DNA of 33,548 bases from Puniceicoccales bacterium. GTDB taxonomy: Bacteria; Verrucomicrobiota; Verrucomicrobiia; Opitutales; UBA953. Below are positions 1 through 9,247 of this stretch, piece after piece (the stretch's first letter is position 1; the number at the start of each line of letters is the position of its first letter). The stretch covers positions 1-33,548 of the forward strand of contig JAITPT010000232.1 in assembly GCA_031289285.1 (NCBI GenBank), written 5' to 3'. Under the pieces are notes generated by a model. It did no database searches. It had not been told where the DNA came from and worked only from the letters and a program-made list of their open reading frames with translations. The translations under genes and the position numbers were made by a program.

Positions 1-1570
1 AGATTTCATATCCAAGCCCTCCGAGCCGTTTGCGGATTTCTCCTTCGAGTTTGTGGGAATGTTTGAACATCTCGGAGAGTTCGCTGGTTAGGCGGGTCAT
101 TTTTTCGTCAAAAGGTTCGGCGTCGGCTTCTTGTTCTTCGATGCCGACGTAGCGACCGGGAGTTAAGATAAAATCTTGCTTTGCGATTTCGGCAGTAGCG
201 ACGGCGGCGCAATAGCCGTTTTTATTTTTGAGTGTTCCTTTTTGAAATGCGTTGAAGGTGGCGGCAATTTCGGCGAGGTCGGCGTCGGACATTTCGCGGT
301 TTTTGCGGTTAATCATTGTTCCCATTTTTCGGGCGTCTATAAACAGCGTTTTGCCTTTTTGTTTTTTATTGCGATTGAGAAACCACAGCGTCACAGGGAT
401 AGCAACCGTGTAAAATAGATTGCTTGGCATTGCGATAATGCCTTCTACGATGTCGTCTTCGACAATTTTTCGGCGGATTTCGCCTTCGCCGCCGCTTTGT
501 GAAGAGAGAGAACCGTTGGCGAGCACCATGCCGATTTTTCCATTCGGGGCGAGGTGGTAAATCATGTGTTGGAGCCACGCGAAGTTGGCGTTGCCGGAGG
601 GCGGCAGACCGTATTTCCAGCGCGGGTCATCGTTTAGGGAGCCGTCGTTCCAGTCAGAGAGATTGAAAGGCGGATTGGCGAGGATAAAGTCGGCCTTGAG
701 TTGCGGGTGCAAGTCGTTGTGGAAAGTGTCGGCATTGAAATTGCCGAGATTGGCTTCGATGCCGCGAATGGCGAGGTTCATCAACGCCATTTTGCGGGTG
801 GTGGGGTTGGCGTCTTGTCCGTAGATGGAGAGGTTGCCGATGTTTCCTGCGTGGTGGTTCACGAACTCCGCCGATTGCACAAACATTCCGCCGGAACCGC
901 AGCAGGGGTCATAGACGCGCCCGTTGTAGGGTTGCAACACTTCTACGAGTGTGCGCACGACACAGGCGGGTGTGTAAAACTCGCCAGCGCGTTTGCCCTC
1001 CTGCTCGGCGAACTTGGAGAGACAGTATTCGTAGGCGCGACCGAGGATGTCTTTGCTGTCGCCGTGCGCCGCCATTTGGATGTTGGTAAAAATGTCAACC
1101 ACGTCGCCGAGGCGGCGTTTGTCTAATTCTGCACGGGCGTAGGTCTTCGGCAAAATGTCTTTCAGGCGCGGGTTTTCCTTTTCGATGGTGCGCATGGCGT
1201 TGTCAATGACAGTGCCAATTTCTTCCTTGTGCGCGGCTTTGGCGATAACGCCCCAACGGGCGGAGGGCGGCACAAAGAAGACGTTTTTTTCGGTGTAGGC
1301 GTCCTTATCTTCGACATCGTCGGCGTCGGCTTTGAGTTCGTGGAAACGCTCCTCGAATTTGTCCGAGATGTATTTCAGGAAAATAAGCCCGAGGACGACG
1401 TGCTTGTATTCGGCGGCGTCCATGTTGCCGCGCAAGATGTCGGCGGCTTTCCAGATTTTTTCCTCGAAGCCGATGTCGGCGGTAGAGGAGGCGGCAGCGG
1501 AGAGGCGAGCGGTGCCGGTGGGGACGCGGCGCGGCGGCGGGCGGTGCGTGGTTGGCGGGCGGGCGGTCAT
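1..1570 (-). CDS. hsdM: Type I restriction-modification system DNA methylase (M subunit), 3' end truncated by window edge
   Basis: Minus-strand translation from ATG at 1568-1570: MTARPPTTHRPP...DIGFEEKIWKAADILRGNMDAAEYKHVVLGLIFLKYISDKFEERF...GEFYTPACVVRTLVEVLQPYNGRVYDPCCGSGGMF...ADFILANPPFNLSDWND...NANFAWLQHMIYHLAPNGKIGMVLANGSLSSQSGGEGEIRRKIVEDDIVEGIIAMPSNLFYTVTIPVTLWFLNRNK. HsdM N-terminal domain, SAM motif and NPPF catalytic motif. Absent from the ORF track because it runs off the edge. Confidence 0.95.
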   Translation of the reverse strand, partial: MTARPPTTHRPPPRRVPTGTARLSAAASSTADIGFEEKIWKAADILRGNMDAAEYKHVVLGLIFLKYISDKFEERFHELKADADDVEDKDAYTEKNVFFVPPSARWGVIAKAAHKEEIGTVIDNAMRTIEKENPRLKDILPKTYARAELDKRRLGDVVDIFTNIQMAAHGDSKDILGRAYEYCLSKFAEQEGKRAGEFYTPACVVRTLVEVLQPYNGRVYDPCCGSGGMFVQSAEFVNHHAGNIGNLSIYGQDANPTTRKMALMNLAIRGIEANLGNFNADTFHNDLHPQLKADFILANPPFNLSDWNDGSLNDDPRWKYGLPPSGNANFAWLQHMIYHLAPNGKIGMVLANGSLSSQSGGEGEIRRKIVEDDIVEGIIAMPSNLFYTVAIPVTLWFLNRNKKQKGKTLFIDARKMGTMINRKNREMSDADLAEIAATFNAFQKGTLKNKNGYCAAVATAEIAKQDFILTPGRYVGIEEQEADAEPFDEKMTRLTSELSEMFKHSHKLEGEIRKRLGGLGYEI

Positions 1571-1659
1571 GGAGAACGGGCAATGATTTGATGAAGGCGC
1601 GGAGGGTGCGGGAGAGGAGGGATTTGGCAAGCGGTTTTTTCGGGGGGTCGTAGGATTAT

Positions 1660-1729
1660 CCTAAAAACGGCAGTTAATGCGGGCGGTTTTGCACAATCTT
1701 TTGGCCGTTTGCAGCTTGCTCTTTCCGCT
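1660..1729. repeat. Copy 1 (partial) of an ~87-bp palindromic repeat element
   Basis: cctaaaaacggcagttaatgcgggcggttttgcacaatctttt followed by a diverged gccgtttgcagcttgctctttccgct; matches 25141-25210 over the same order. Confidence 0.8.
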
Positions 1730-1763
1730 CCACGCACCGCAAGGTGCGCGTCGGGAAAGCGCA

Positions 1764-1838
1764 GTCTTGTCAATGTAGGCATAGACTTCTTCGCGCAGTT
1801 CGCTAAATGTCCTGAAAACCAATAGGAAGTTTTTGCAT
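1764..1838 (-). pseudogene. Decayed N-terminal remnant of an AAA-ATPase-like / PD-(D/E)XK nuclease family gene
   Basis: Minus strand reads ATG CAA AAA CTT CCT ATT GGT TTT CAG (MQKLPIGFQ), then after a frame change TFSELREEVYAYIDKT. Together this resembles the 'MKKLPIGIQTFxxIREExYxYVDKT' N-terminus of the AAA-ATPase-like (PF09820-type) family. No downstream body of the gene is present. Confidence 0.6.
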
Positions 1839-1859
1839 GGCGCGGAGCCGGAGGCTGGA

Positions 1860-4800
1860 TCAGAAGCGCCAGCGGAAGCCGACATTGAAGTTGTGATAGA
1901 CGGCACCAGCGAAACTTGTTTCATAACGGTAGCCGAGGAAAACAGACTTTGAGGCGTCAAAAGTATAAGTGATTGACGGCGCAATTTGAATCAACTCGTC
2001 GGGCAAACTTTTTGCAGAGACTTTGGTTTTTCCAGTGCCAAGAACCTCAAAACGCGAAGAGATTTCACTGTCACCATCCAAGATTTCAGAGGTGAAAGAA
2101 ATGTCGAGATTTAGCCTGAGACTGGAATCCATGTTGCCCCAGAAACCACGCCCGTTGCCGTCAGCAAGCCACATAATTCCTGTTCCTACTTTTGTGCGGA
2201 AAGAATCGAAGTCGTAACCATAAACCTTGAGGCGACTCGCCGAACCCGTCTCCGTGAAAGCATCAAAACCATAGTGATTGTATTCAAAATTGATGTAGGG
2301 ATTCAGGTTGAGTTTTTGCCAAACCGGATGATTCATCAGCGCAAAAGCTGTTCCAAATGAGAGAAATCCGCCAGCAGTCCAACCTTCTGGGCTGGCACGA
2401 TTTGCACCCGATTGTGCGCCTTCAACAATTCTTTTAGCGGCGTCGAGCGAGGTGAGGGTTGTTGGCACAGTGTTTCTACGGGCGTCGTAAGAGAGCCAGC
2501 CTGCGTTGACACCAGCATCAACAAAGAACCATTCTGTAAAGAAGTAGCTAAAATAAGCACCACCACGTGCCTCGTCCATTTTGATTTTTCCACCGTTGTC
2601 GTGAAGCGTTGCACTTCCATTTGTATAGTCCGCGACAACACCAAAAAGCGCACGGGGAGAAAGCTGCACATCTGCGCCAACAATACCACCAAATGTTTGA
2701 TACTTAAAAGTGGAGTCTTTTGTGCCACTACCGAGGTCGGCATAACTTCCGAGACCCGCAAGATAAAATTGCCACGATCTATTCGGGAAGAGGTCTTGCG
2801 AGGCTGCGAACTGCGTGTTGTCGTAGCGGCGTTGTTCGATGCGTCCGTGTAGTTGGTCAATCGTGGCAGAGGCGGCGGCGGCGGGCATGGCGGCGAGAGA
2901 GCCGTAGCCGAGCGGAGAGAGATTGTTGACGATGGCAGTGAGGTCTTTGGCGACAGCGGTGTTTAAGTGGGCACCGAGTTCATAGACCGCTTTTTGCGCC
3001 TGCCATTCGGCGACATCCGCCAAGTATTTTTGGCGTGTGGCATAGTCTTGATTAACACCGGAGTTGTCGGGTTTTTCAAAGTCGCCGTATGGAATATCTG
3101 TCGCAATGAAATCAAGGTTTCTGATGAAAGAGCCGAGACCTTTGTGTGGCGTGTAACCGGGCACTTTTGCGAGTTCCCATTGGGTGACAAAAATTGTTGC
3201 GGCGGCGTTAGGATTTTGGGCGAGGATTTCTTCGCGAATTGCTTTTTCGTAAGCAGTTCCTTTTGCGAAGTCTCCTGCGACGAGAATGTAGTTAAGGTTG
3301 TTTGCTTTCGCGACATCGTCGGACACGAGATAGGTGTCTTCGCCAATCTGCACGTCGCTATTTAGCGAGTCGTTGGGATTAAGGCGTTCGAGGAAGACGT
3401 ATTTTTGCCCGCGTGCGGGGATTGCACTTCCGCCCGCGCCATCTTGACGCAAATTGATTTCGATACGACCGTTGAGCGAAGCGGAGCCGCCGTAAAGCAC
3501 CTTATCCCAGATGAAGTTTGCGCCTGCGTCTTTACCGATTTCGATTTTGAGCACGGAGTCGCGCTGTAAGTCTAAATTACCTGCGACAGTGACGGTTCCG
3601 ATATTGCTGGCGGAAGTTCCCGGAGCGAGTGCTGCGCCAGATTGGAAAATGAGATTTGCGGAGTTTCCGGCGGCGCGATTTCCGAGAGTGAAGCTGCCCT
3701 GAATTGCTCCTGCGGCGACGGTGTAAGTGCCGGAGTAATTGGGTTGATTTTCGAGAGTCAGCGAGGAAACATCTTCTTTGAGAACGGGGATGTCTCCGCG
3801 CAGAAGATTTTCGACGAGAGTGGGTTGCGCGGCTTGTGCGGCCTCGTATGGCACCGCGAGGACGATGCGCCCGTCGCCGTAGGATTGCAAAGACTCGACT
3901 CTTGCGAGGTGTGAGTAATCTGTGACGCGGAGTATGCCGGATTCGACGCCGAGAACGCGCACGATGAAGTCGCCACCGGAGAGGAATTGCAGGCGGTCTG
4001 TATTAAGCGTGGCGGTGCCTGTTTTGACAATGTTGCCGGAGTAGTATCTATTTTCTGCCGAGGTGGCGGCAGTGTTTTCTACGCCGTAGAGTGGCCCTCT
4101 ATAATAGGACTTCGCTTCTTCGGTGTCGCGCACATTTATATAGAGCGTGGAGACTTTCCCGTCTTTACTATCTTGGAAACGGATGGCCTTTGTATTCGCG
4201 ATGCCGACCTCAATGGAGCCGCCTTCGAGTGTGATAGTTCCCTCGAAACCTTCTGACGCGCCGGAGACGCCGAGATTTCCTGCGCCGTCGGAACCCTTAT
4301 AGCGCAAGATGCCGTCGCCCTTTATATAGATGTCTGCCTTGCCGATAAAAGAGCCGGAGAAACTGCTATCTTTGGACTGGGTAATATAGAAAGCGTCGCG
4401 CTGAACACCGAAGCTAAGAGCGGAGGTGCTATCGCTGGCGATACCGCCGGGAAGTTCGTTGATGGGGCCGACATCGAGAATGGCACCGTTCTGAAGATAA
4501 GTGACGCCCTTGTGGTCGGGGACGGTGTTAAAGACGAGCGAGTTGCGCACGTCATTGGCGAGGCCGAACTCGCGTTGTTGGCCGTCCACGATAAGGTCTC
4601 CGCCGCCGACGACGAGATTTGAGTAGAGGATTTCGGAGGCTTGGAGATTGACTTGGAGTTGTGCGCCAGCCCAGACATCTACTCGCGGCAAAAGATTGTC
4701 GTTGCGTGCGGTGTCCACGATGAGTCGTCCCTGTTCTACAATGACCTCATTTTTGAGTGCGTCGGTAGGCTGCGAGGCGTCCCATGCGAGCTTAACAGTT

Positions 4801-7800
4801 CCCGTGCCGTATTTGATAACTTTGCCTACGCCGTCAATACGTTCGGAGAAAACTTCTGGGTTTGCGTTCGGGTCGTCGGTGCGCAAATCGTTATCGGAGA
4901 AAATGCGTAGCGTTCCCTTTGACTGGACATCAATGGGGCGGTCGGAAAGGGCGTAAATAGTGGCGTCGAGCACACCTTCGGAGACGACAAACGCGCCGAC
5001 GAAATCGCCCTCATTGCTCCCGCGCAAGATGAGCGTTCCCGGGCCGGCCTTGTTGATTTTTCCGTTGCCTGAAATCGTTCCTTGGTAGGTCTTTACTTGT
5101 CCGGCGGCGGTCTTAAAAGTCAAATCTGCCTCGTCGGCGATAAGTTTTGAGCCGGGTTCGCCGGAGAGGTTGGAGAAAATCTGGCTATAACCGTTTAGGC
5201 GCACTGTGGCGTTTTGGGAGATTTCGAGAACATTGCTTTGTGCGAAAGCGTTTTTGACTTCGATAGAAAGCTCGCCTGCTTTGACATAAATAGAGCCGGT
5301 GAAGTCTTCCTGAGCGTGTGTGACAGCGAGCAGGCCCGGGCCAGCTTTTGAGATGTCGCCTGCGCCCACGAGATTTCCGCCGATGGCGGCGACTGTTTGC
5401 ACATCAATAGGAATATCGAACGTGAGCACTGCGCCAGCGGCGACGCTGTAGCTACTGATATTGGAGGGGACATTTGCGCGGGTTTTGCCGTCGGCGGTGA
5501 GTGCCTTTCCTGCGAAAATTAACTCTCCGGCGAGCACGGTTGTCGTGCCGGAATAATCGAGCCTGTGCGCGACATTGCCGCCCGTCTGGGAGGGGTCAAG
5601 TTCGCCGTAAAGAGTGAGTTTTCCTGCGCCGTCTTTGCCGACATTTCCGTAAGCGCCTTGGGAGTCGGAGTGCTCGCTGTAGCGGTCGGTGATGCTGCTG
5701 TAGAAAACGACATCGCCAGCGGTGTCGGGTATTTCAAAAACGACCGTTCCGGGGGAAGTTGCGAAGACATATTGACCGCCGCCGAAGTAGTCGAGCGGGT
5801 CGGTGTCGGAATAGACGATGTTGCCGAGGACAAAGTTGCCGAGGTTCTGGTGGACGGGCATGTAGAGCGCGCCCTCCTTGACGTAGGTTGTTCCTGTGAA
5901 CGAGTAAGAAGGCACGGCGTCGGCTGCGGCTTTTCCTGCTGGCAGCGAGGCGCTGCGTCCGTCCCAAATGGTTCTTTCACCTGTCACGGTGTTTATAAAG
6001 AATGCGTAAGGGATGCGCATCGGCCCTTGCCCAACCTTTGCGATGTTGCCGTCGTCGCCTGCTTTTGTGGGGTCTGGGTTGCCGCGAATGGGCGTGAGGA
6101 GGAGTGGGAACGGGTCGGCGGCGGTTCCGAGGTAGCTATCCTTTGTTGTGTCGGCGGGGTCTTGAGTTTCTTGGGGGACGATTGTTGAGCCGACGCGGAA
6201 CTCGATAAGAGCGGGGCGGCCTTCGGGCGGTGCGTCCACGAGTGCCCAGTTGGCGTCAAAAACTTTGCCGTGATAATTTGAGACATTGATTTCTCTTGCG
6301 ACGGGGAAGCTATCTGGGCGCATCCGCAGAACGCCCTCTGCGACGTTGACGGTTCCTGTGAAATCGGGGCTTGTGCCGGAGAAGGAAATGCGCTGGTCGC
6401 CGACTTTTTCGATGATACCGGAGCCGATGATTTCTCCGGCGTAGGAGAGTGCGTCGGCGTTGGAGAGACCGCGCCCAGAGTCGGCGTCAACGCCAGCCAT
6501 TTTGCCGAGTGTTTCTTTGAGGTAGTAGATTGAGGCGCCTTTTGAGAAGTCGCTCATCTCGGGATTTGCGGCGAGGCGCACCTCGTCGCCGGTGCGGGTG
6601 GTGTTGAAGAAGTAAGCGGCTTGGGCAGTCGGCACGCGGTTGGGTGCGCTGAGAAGCTCTTGGCTTAGCGCGAGAGTGTGTGAGGTGTCGGTGCCGAGGG
6701 TGAGCGTGGCGTCGCCCATTGTGATTTTAGAACCTTGCTCGCCGAAAAGTGCGCCGAACTTTTGTGGGAGGTAAGTGTGGGAGACGACGCCGTCTTCCGT
6801 GACGTTTTCGAGGATGTTCCCTTGTGTGTCGAGTGCGAGACTGAGGACGCTTGCGCCCTTGTAGAGAATGAGGCCGGAACTGTTTTTGGCGGTGCCGGTG
6901 AGCGTCTGTCCGGGGGTCTGGCCGTTGGGGTAATCGAGCGAGTTGCCGAGGACGAGGGTGGCGGTCGGGTTGGGCTGCTCGGCGGTTGGCGCGGCGAGCG
7001 GTTTGAGAATGGTCGCGCCGAAGTAAGTGTTCCACTCGGCGAGAGTCATCTGCGTCGAAGTGAGGACGATAACGCTGCCGACGCCGGTGATGCGCCCTGC
7101 GTAGATTGTCGGATTATACTGGCGCAGGGTGACGGTGCCGCGCCCCAAATCGAGGCGTGTGAGCGTGTCACCGGAGAAGTTGTTGAGGCGCTGGTCGGTG
7201 TCGGCGAAGGAGAGTGTGGTCTCGCGGTTGGCGGCGCCGCCGCCCATCAACCCTTGGCGCAAAGTGACGGAGCTGGCGTTGATGAGCGCGTCGTTGGGTG
7301 CTCTGGGGTCGCCGTCGCGAGCGGCGAGTAGAACGGTGACGCCGTTTGCGACGACGAAGGAGCCGTAGAAATTTGGCTGAGCGACGGACATCTGCATAAC
7401 GCCTGCCAAGTCGGGTGAACCGACTGCCAAGTTGCCGAACTGATTTGCCCCGCTGTCGTTGGTGGTGACGAGGAGCAGGCCGCCCGTGTCTCCCGTGAGC
7501 GTAGCGAGCAAGGTGCCGGAATTATTTTGCACGATGGTTAGTGAGCCAGCGTTGCCGATGTTGACGGTTCCCTTGCCGAGTGACTGCACGTTTGAGCCGA
7601 CGTGCCCCTCTTGGACGTCGAGAAGCCCCTTGAAGTTTTCGGGGTCGGAGTTGCCGGTGAAGAAGAGAGAGCCGGTTCCTATTTTTCGGAAGACGCTTCC
7701 CGTCTCTCCGATGATGTCTCCCGTGTAGTGTCCGTCGTGCCCCTGTTCCTGATTAACGGTGAGTGTGCTATCAACAATCATTCCCGTGCCGAGGTAATCG

Positions 7801-9179
7801 AGCGTGGAGAGATAGACGGCGGTGCCGGAGCCAGTGCCGATGGAGGCGAACAGCTCATCGGGCGAGCCTGCGAAGTTACAGTAGTTTTGGAAATTGCGGA
7901 TTGTCTGGTTGGTCTCGACGACGAGGACGGTTGCGTAATTTGTGTAGCTGACGCCGCTGGCGGCGGTCTGGTCAACGGAGCCGAGCACCATCGCTGCTGC
8001 GTCGCTTCTACCTGCGGGCGAGACCTCGGCGTAGGTGAGCGTCGGCGGCATATACACCTCGTAGAGGTCCACGCCGCCTGGGAGGGCGTTGCCTTGGTAA
8101 GTGCCCTGCGTGGCCTGCGGGCCTGCGAGTGTGACGGTCTGTGCGGTCTTGAGTGCGCCGCCGCCAGCGGAGGCGAGCTTGCTGACGCCGCCATTGAGGA
8201 TGACGACGCCCTCGAAGTCGCCGTCGTTTTTGACTTTGAAAGTTCCCATCCCCGTTTTGACGAACCAGCCGGAGCCGCGCAGGAAGCCGATGCCGCCCTC
8301 GTTGAAGGTGCCATTTGCGCCGTCGGGAGTGCCGTCGTAGGTTTCGTCTATGTGGACGACGATGCGGTAGGTGTCATCGAGGCCCGTCTGGAGTTCGGTG
8401 TTGTTGCCACGGGACTCGATGTTTTTGGCGATGTTGTAACGGAGGTTTGAATTGGGGACTTGGTAGGCGTCAACAATTGCGTCTTGGGGCAGATTGGCAG
8501 GGGTGTTTTGGAAAGAGATGGCGGCGGCGTCGGAGAGGACGTAACGCTGAACGCCGACGACGGAAGGCTCGTTTTCGTAATTAAGGCCGGAAGCCCAGAC
8601 CCACTGGTTGAGGTAGCCGGAGACGCGCAGCACGGCGTCGTCTTTGATTTCGACGGTGCCGGAGAAAGCTCCGTAGGTGTAGTTCTCGTTGGATTGAGTG
8701 CGCGTTGCCTCGCGGTTGAGCGTCGTGGTGTCGGTGATGATTGAGGGGAGCGGGTGGTCGGTGCTGTTAAAGACGGTGCTAAAAAAGTTACCAGCCAGCT
8801 CGCTTCGCCAGCCGCGATATTCGATGTAAGATTTGCCGACGATTGAGATGACGCCGAGTTTGTCTGGCTCGGTGTAGATGGTGCGGAATGGCAGGATGAC
8901 GTCGGGGCTGGCGGCGGAGAGCCAGCGCGAATAGGTGGTGACGGCCTCCTTGGTGTCTATGATGAGATGCACGGGGTTGCCGCCGTTGTTCGCGTCACTG
9001 GTGTTATATCTTATCGCGTAGTCGGAGTGGCCGTCGAACGCAGTGAGCGTGCTGTCCACATCGTAGATGACGTTGGTTGCGGCGCTGGCGGCACCCGCCG
9101 AGGCGAGAGTTGCGGCGGCGGCGAGTAGGGCTTTTGCCTTGGCGCGGCGCGTTAGGGGGAGAGAGGGACTTGTTTTCAT
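1860..9179 (-). CDS. Giant autotransporter with autotransporter-associated beta-strand repeats and C-terminal beta-barrel
   Basis: ORF 1860..9185; ATG at 9179 (MKTSPSLPLTRRAKAKALLAAAATLASAGAASA signal peptide). Repeated 'G.G.l.k.G.GtL.l.G....f.G...v..G.l' segments; C-terminal barrel-like module (GRIEQRRYDNTQF...FGGIVGADVQLSPRALFGVVADYTNGSATL...) ending in ...FNVGFRWRF with terminal Phe. Confidence 0.9.
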   Translation of the reverse strand: MKTSPSLPLTRRAKAKALLAAAATLASAGAASAATNVIYDVDSTLTAFDGHSDYAIRYNTSDANNGGNPVHLIIDTKEAVTTYSRWLSAASPDVILPFRTIYTEPDKLGVISIVGKSYIEYRGWRSELAGNFFSTVFNSTDHPLPSIITDTTTLNREATRTQSNENYTYGAFSGTVEIKDDAVLRVSGYLNQWVWASGLNYENEPSVVGVQRYVLSDAAAISFQNTPANLPQDAIVDAYQVPNSNLRYNIAKNIESRGNNTELQTGLDDTYRIVVHIDETYDGTPDGANGTFNEGGIGFLRGSGWFVKTGMGTFKVKNDGDFEGVVILNGGVSKLASAGGGALKTAQTVTLAGPQATQGTYQGNALPGGVDLYEVYMPPTLTYAEVSPAGRSDAAAMVLGSVDQTAASGVSYTNYATVLVVETNQTIRNFQNYCNFAGSPDELFASIGTGSGTAVYLSTLDYLGTGMIVDSTLTVNQEQGHDGHYTGDIIGETGSVFRKIGTGSLFFTGNSDPENFKGLLDVQEGHVGSNVQSLGKGTVNIGNAGSLTIVQNNSGTLLATLTGDTGGLLLVTTNDSGANQFGNLAVGSPDLAGVMQMSVAQPNFYGSFVVANGVTVLLAARDGDPRAPNDALINASSVTLRQGLMGGGAANRETTLSFADTDQRLNNFSGDTLTRLDLGRGTVTLRQYNPTIYAGRITGVGSVIVLTSTQMTLAEWNTYFGATILKPLAAPTAEQPNPTATLVLGNSLDYPNGQTPGQTLTGTAKNSSGLILYKGASVLSLALDTQGNILENVTEDGVVSHTYLPQKFGALFGEQGSKITMGDATLTLGTDTSHTLALSQELLSAPNRVPTAQAAYFFNTTRTGDEVRLAANPEMSDFSKGASIYYLKETLGKMAGVDADSGRGLSNADALSYAGEIIGSGIIEKVGDQRISFSGTSPDFTGTVNVAEGVLRMRPDSFPVAREINVSNYHGKVFDANWALVDAPPEGRPALIEFRVGSTIVPQETQDPADTTKDSYLGTAADPFPLLLTPIRGNPDPTKAGDDGNIAKVGQGPMRIPYAFFINTVTGERTIWDGRSASLPAGKAAADAVPSYSFTGTTYVKEGALYMPVHQNLGNFVLGNIVYSDTDPLDYFGGGQYVFATSPGTVVFEIPDTAGDVVFYSSITDRYSEHSDSQGAYGNVGKDGAGKLTLYGELDPSQTGGNVAHRLDYSGTTTVLAGELIFAGKALTADGKTRANVPSNISSYSVAAGAVLTFDIPIDVQTVAAIGGNLVGAGDISKAGPGLLAVTHAQEDFTGSIYVKAGELSIEVKNAFAQSNVLEISQNATVRLNGYSQIFSNLSGEPGSKLIADEADLTFKTAAGQVKTYQGTISGNGKINKAGPGTLILRGSNEGDFVGAFVVSEGVLDATIYALSDRPIDVQSKGTLRIFSDNDLRTDDPNANPEVFSERIDGVGKVIKYGTGTVKLAWDASQPTDALKNEVIVEQGRLIVDTARNDNLLPRVDVWAGAQLQVNLQASEILYSNLVVGGGDLIVDGQQREFGLANDVRNSLVFNTVPDHKGVTYLQNGAILDVGPINELPGGIASDSTSALSFGVQRDAFYITQSKDSSFSGSFIGKADIYIKGDGILRYKGSDGAGNLGVSGASEGFEGTITLEGGSIEVGIANTKAIRFQDSKDGKVSTLYINVRDTEEAKSYYRGPLYGVENTAATSAENRYYSGNIVKTGTATLNTDRLQFLSGGDFIVRVLGVESGILRVTDYSHLARVESLQSYGDGRIVLAVPYEAAQAAQPTLVENLLRGDIPVLKEDVSSLTLENQPNYSGTYTVAAGAIQGSFTLGNRAAGNSANLIFQSGAALAPGTSASNIGTVTVAGNLDLQRDSVLKIEIGKDAGANFIWDKVLYGGSASLNGRIEINLRQDGAGGSAIPARGQKYVFLERLNPNDSLNSDVQIGEDTYLVSDDVAKANNLNYILVAGDFAKGTAYEKAIREEILAQNPNAAATIFVTQWELAKVPGYTPHKGLGSFIRNLDFIATDIPYGDFEKPDNSGVNQDYATRQKYLADVAEWQAQKAVYELGAHLNTAVAKDLTAIVNNLSPLGYGSLAAMPAAAASATIDQLHGRIEQRRYDNTQFAASQDLFPNRSWQFYLAGLGSYADLGSGTKDSTFKYQTFGGIVGADVQLSPRALFGVVADYTNGSATLHDNGGKIKMDEARGGAYFSYFFTEWFFVDAGVNAGWLSYDARRNTVPTTLTSLDAAKRIVEGAQSGANRASPEGWTAGGFLSFGTAFALMNHPVWQKLNLNPYINFEYNHYGFDAFTETGSASRLKVYGYDFDSFRTKVGTGIMWLADGNGRGFWGNMDSSLRLNLDISFTSEILDGDSEISSRFEVLGTGKTKVSAKSLPDELIQIAPSITYTFDASKSVFLGYRYETSFAGAVYHNFNVGFRWRF

Positions 9180-9247
9180 TGGCAAGCGGTGTTCGGCGGT
9201 GATTGTTTTTTTGTGGGAGTGAAAAGTGTTTCGGGAGGCGCGGCGAT

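Noticed and set aside
1733-1748. cgcacc-gcaa-ggtgcg hairpin as a terminator for the first autotransporter
   Set aside because: No poly-U tract follows on the minus strand; kept only as a structural note.
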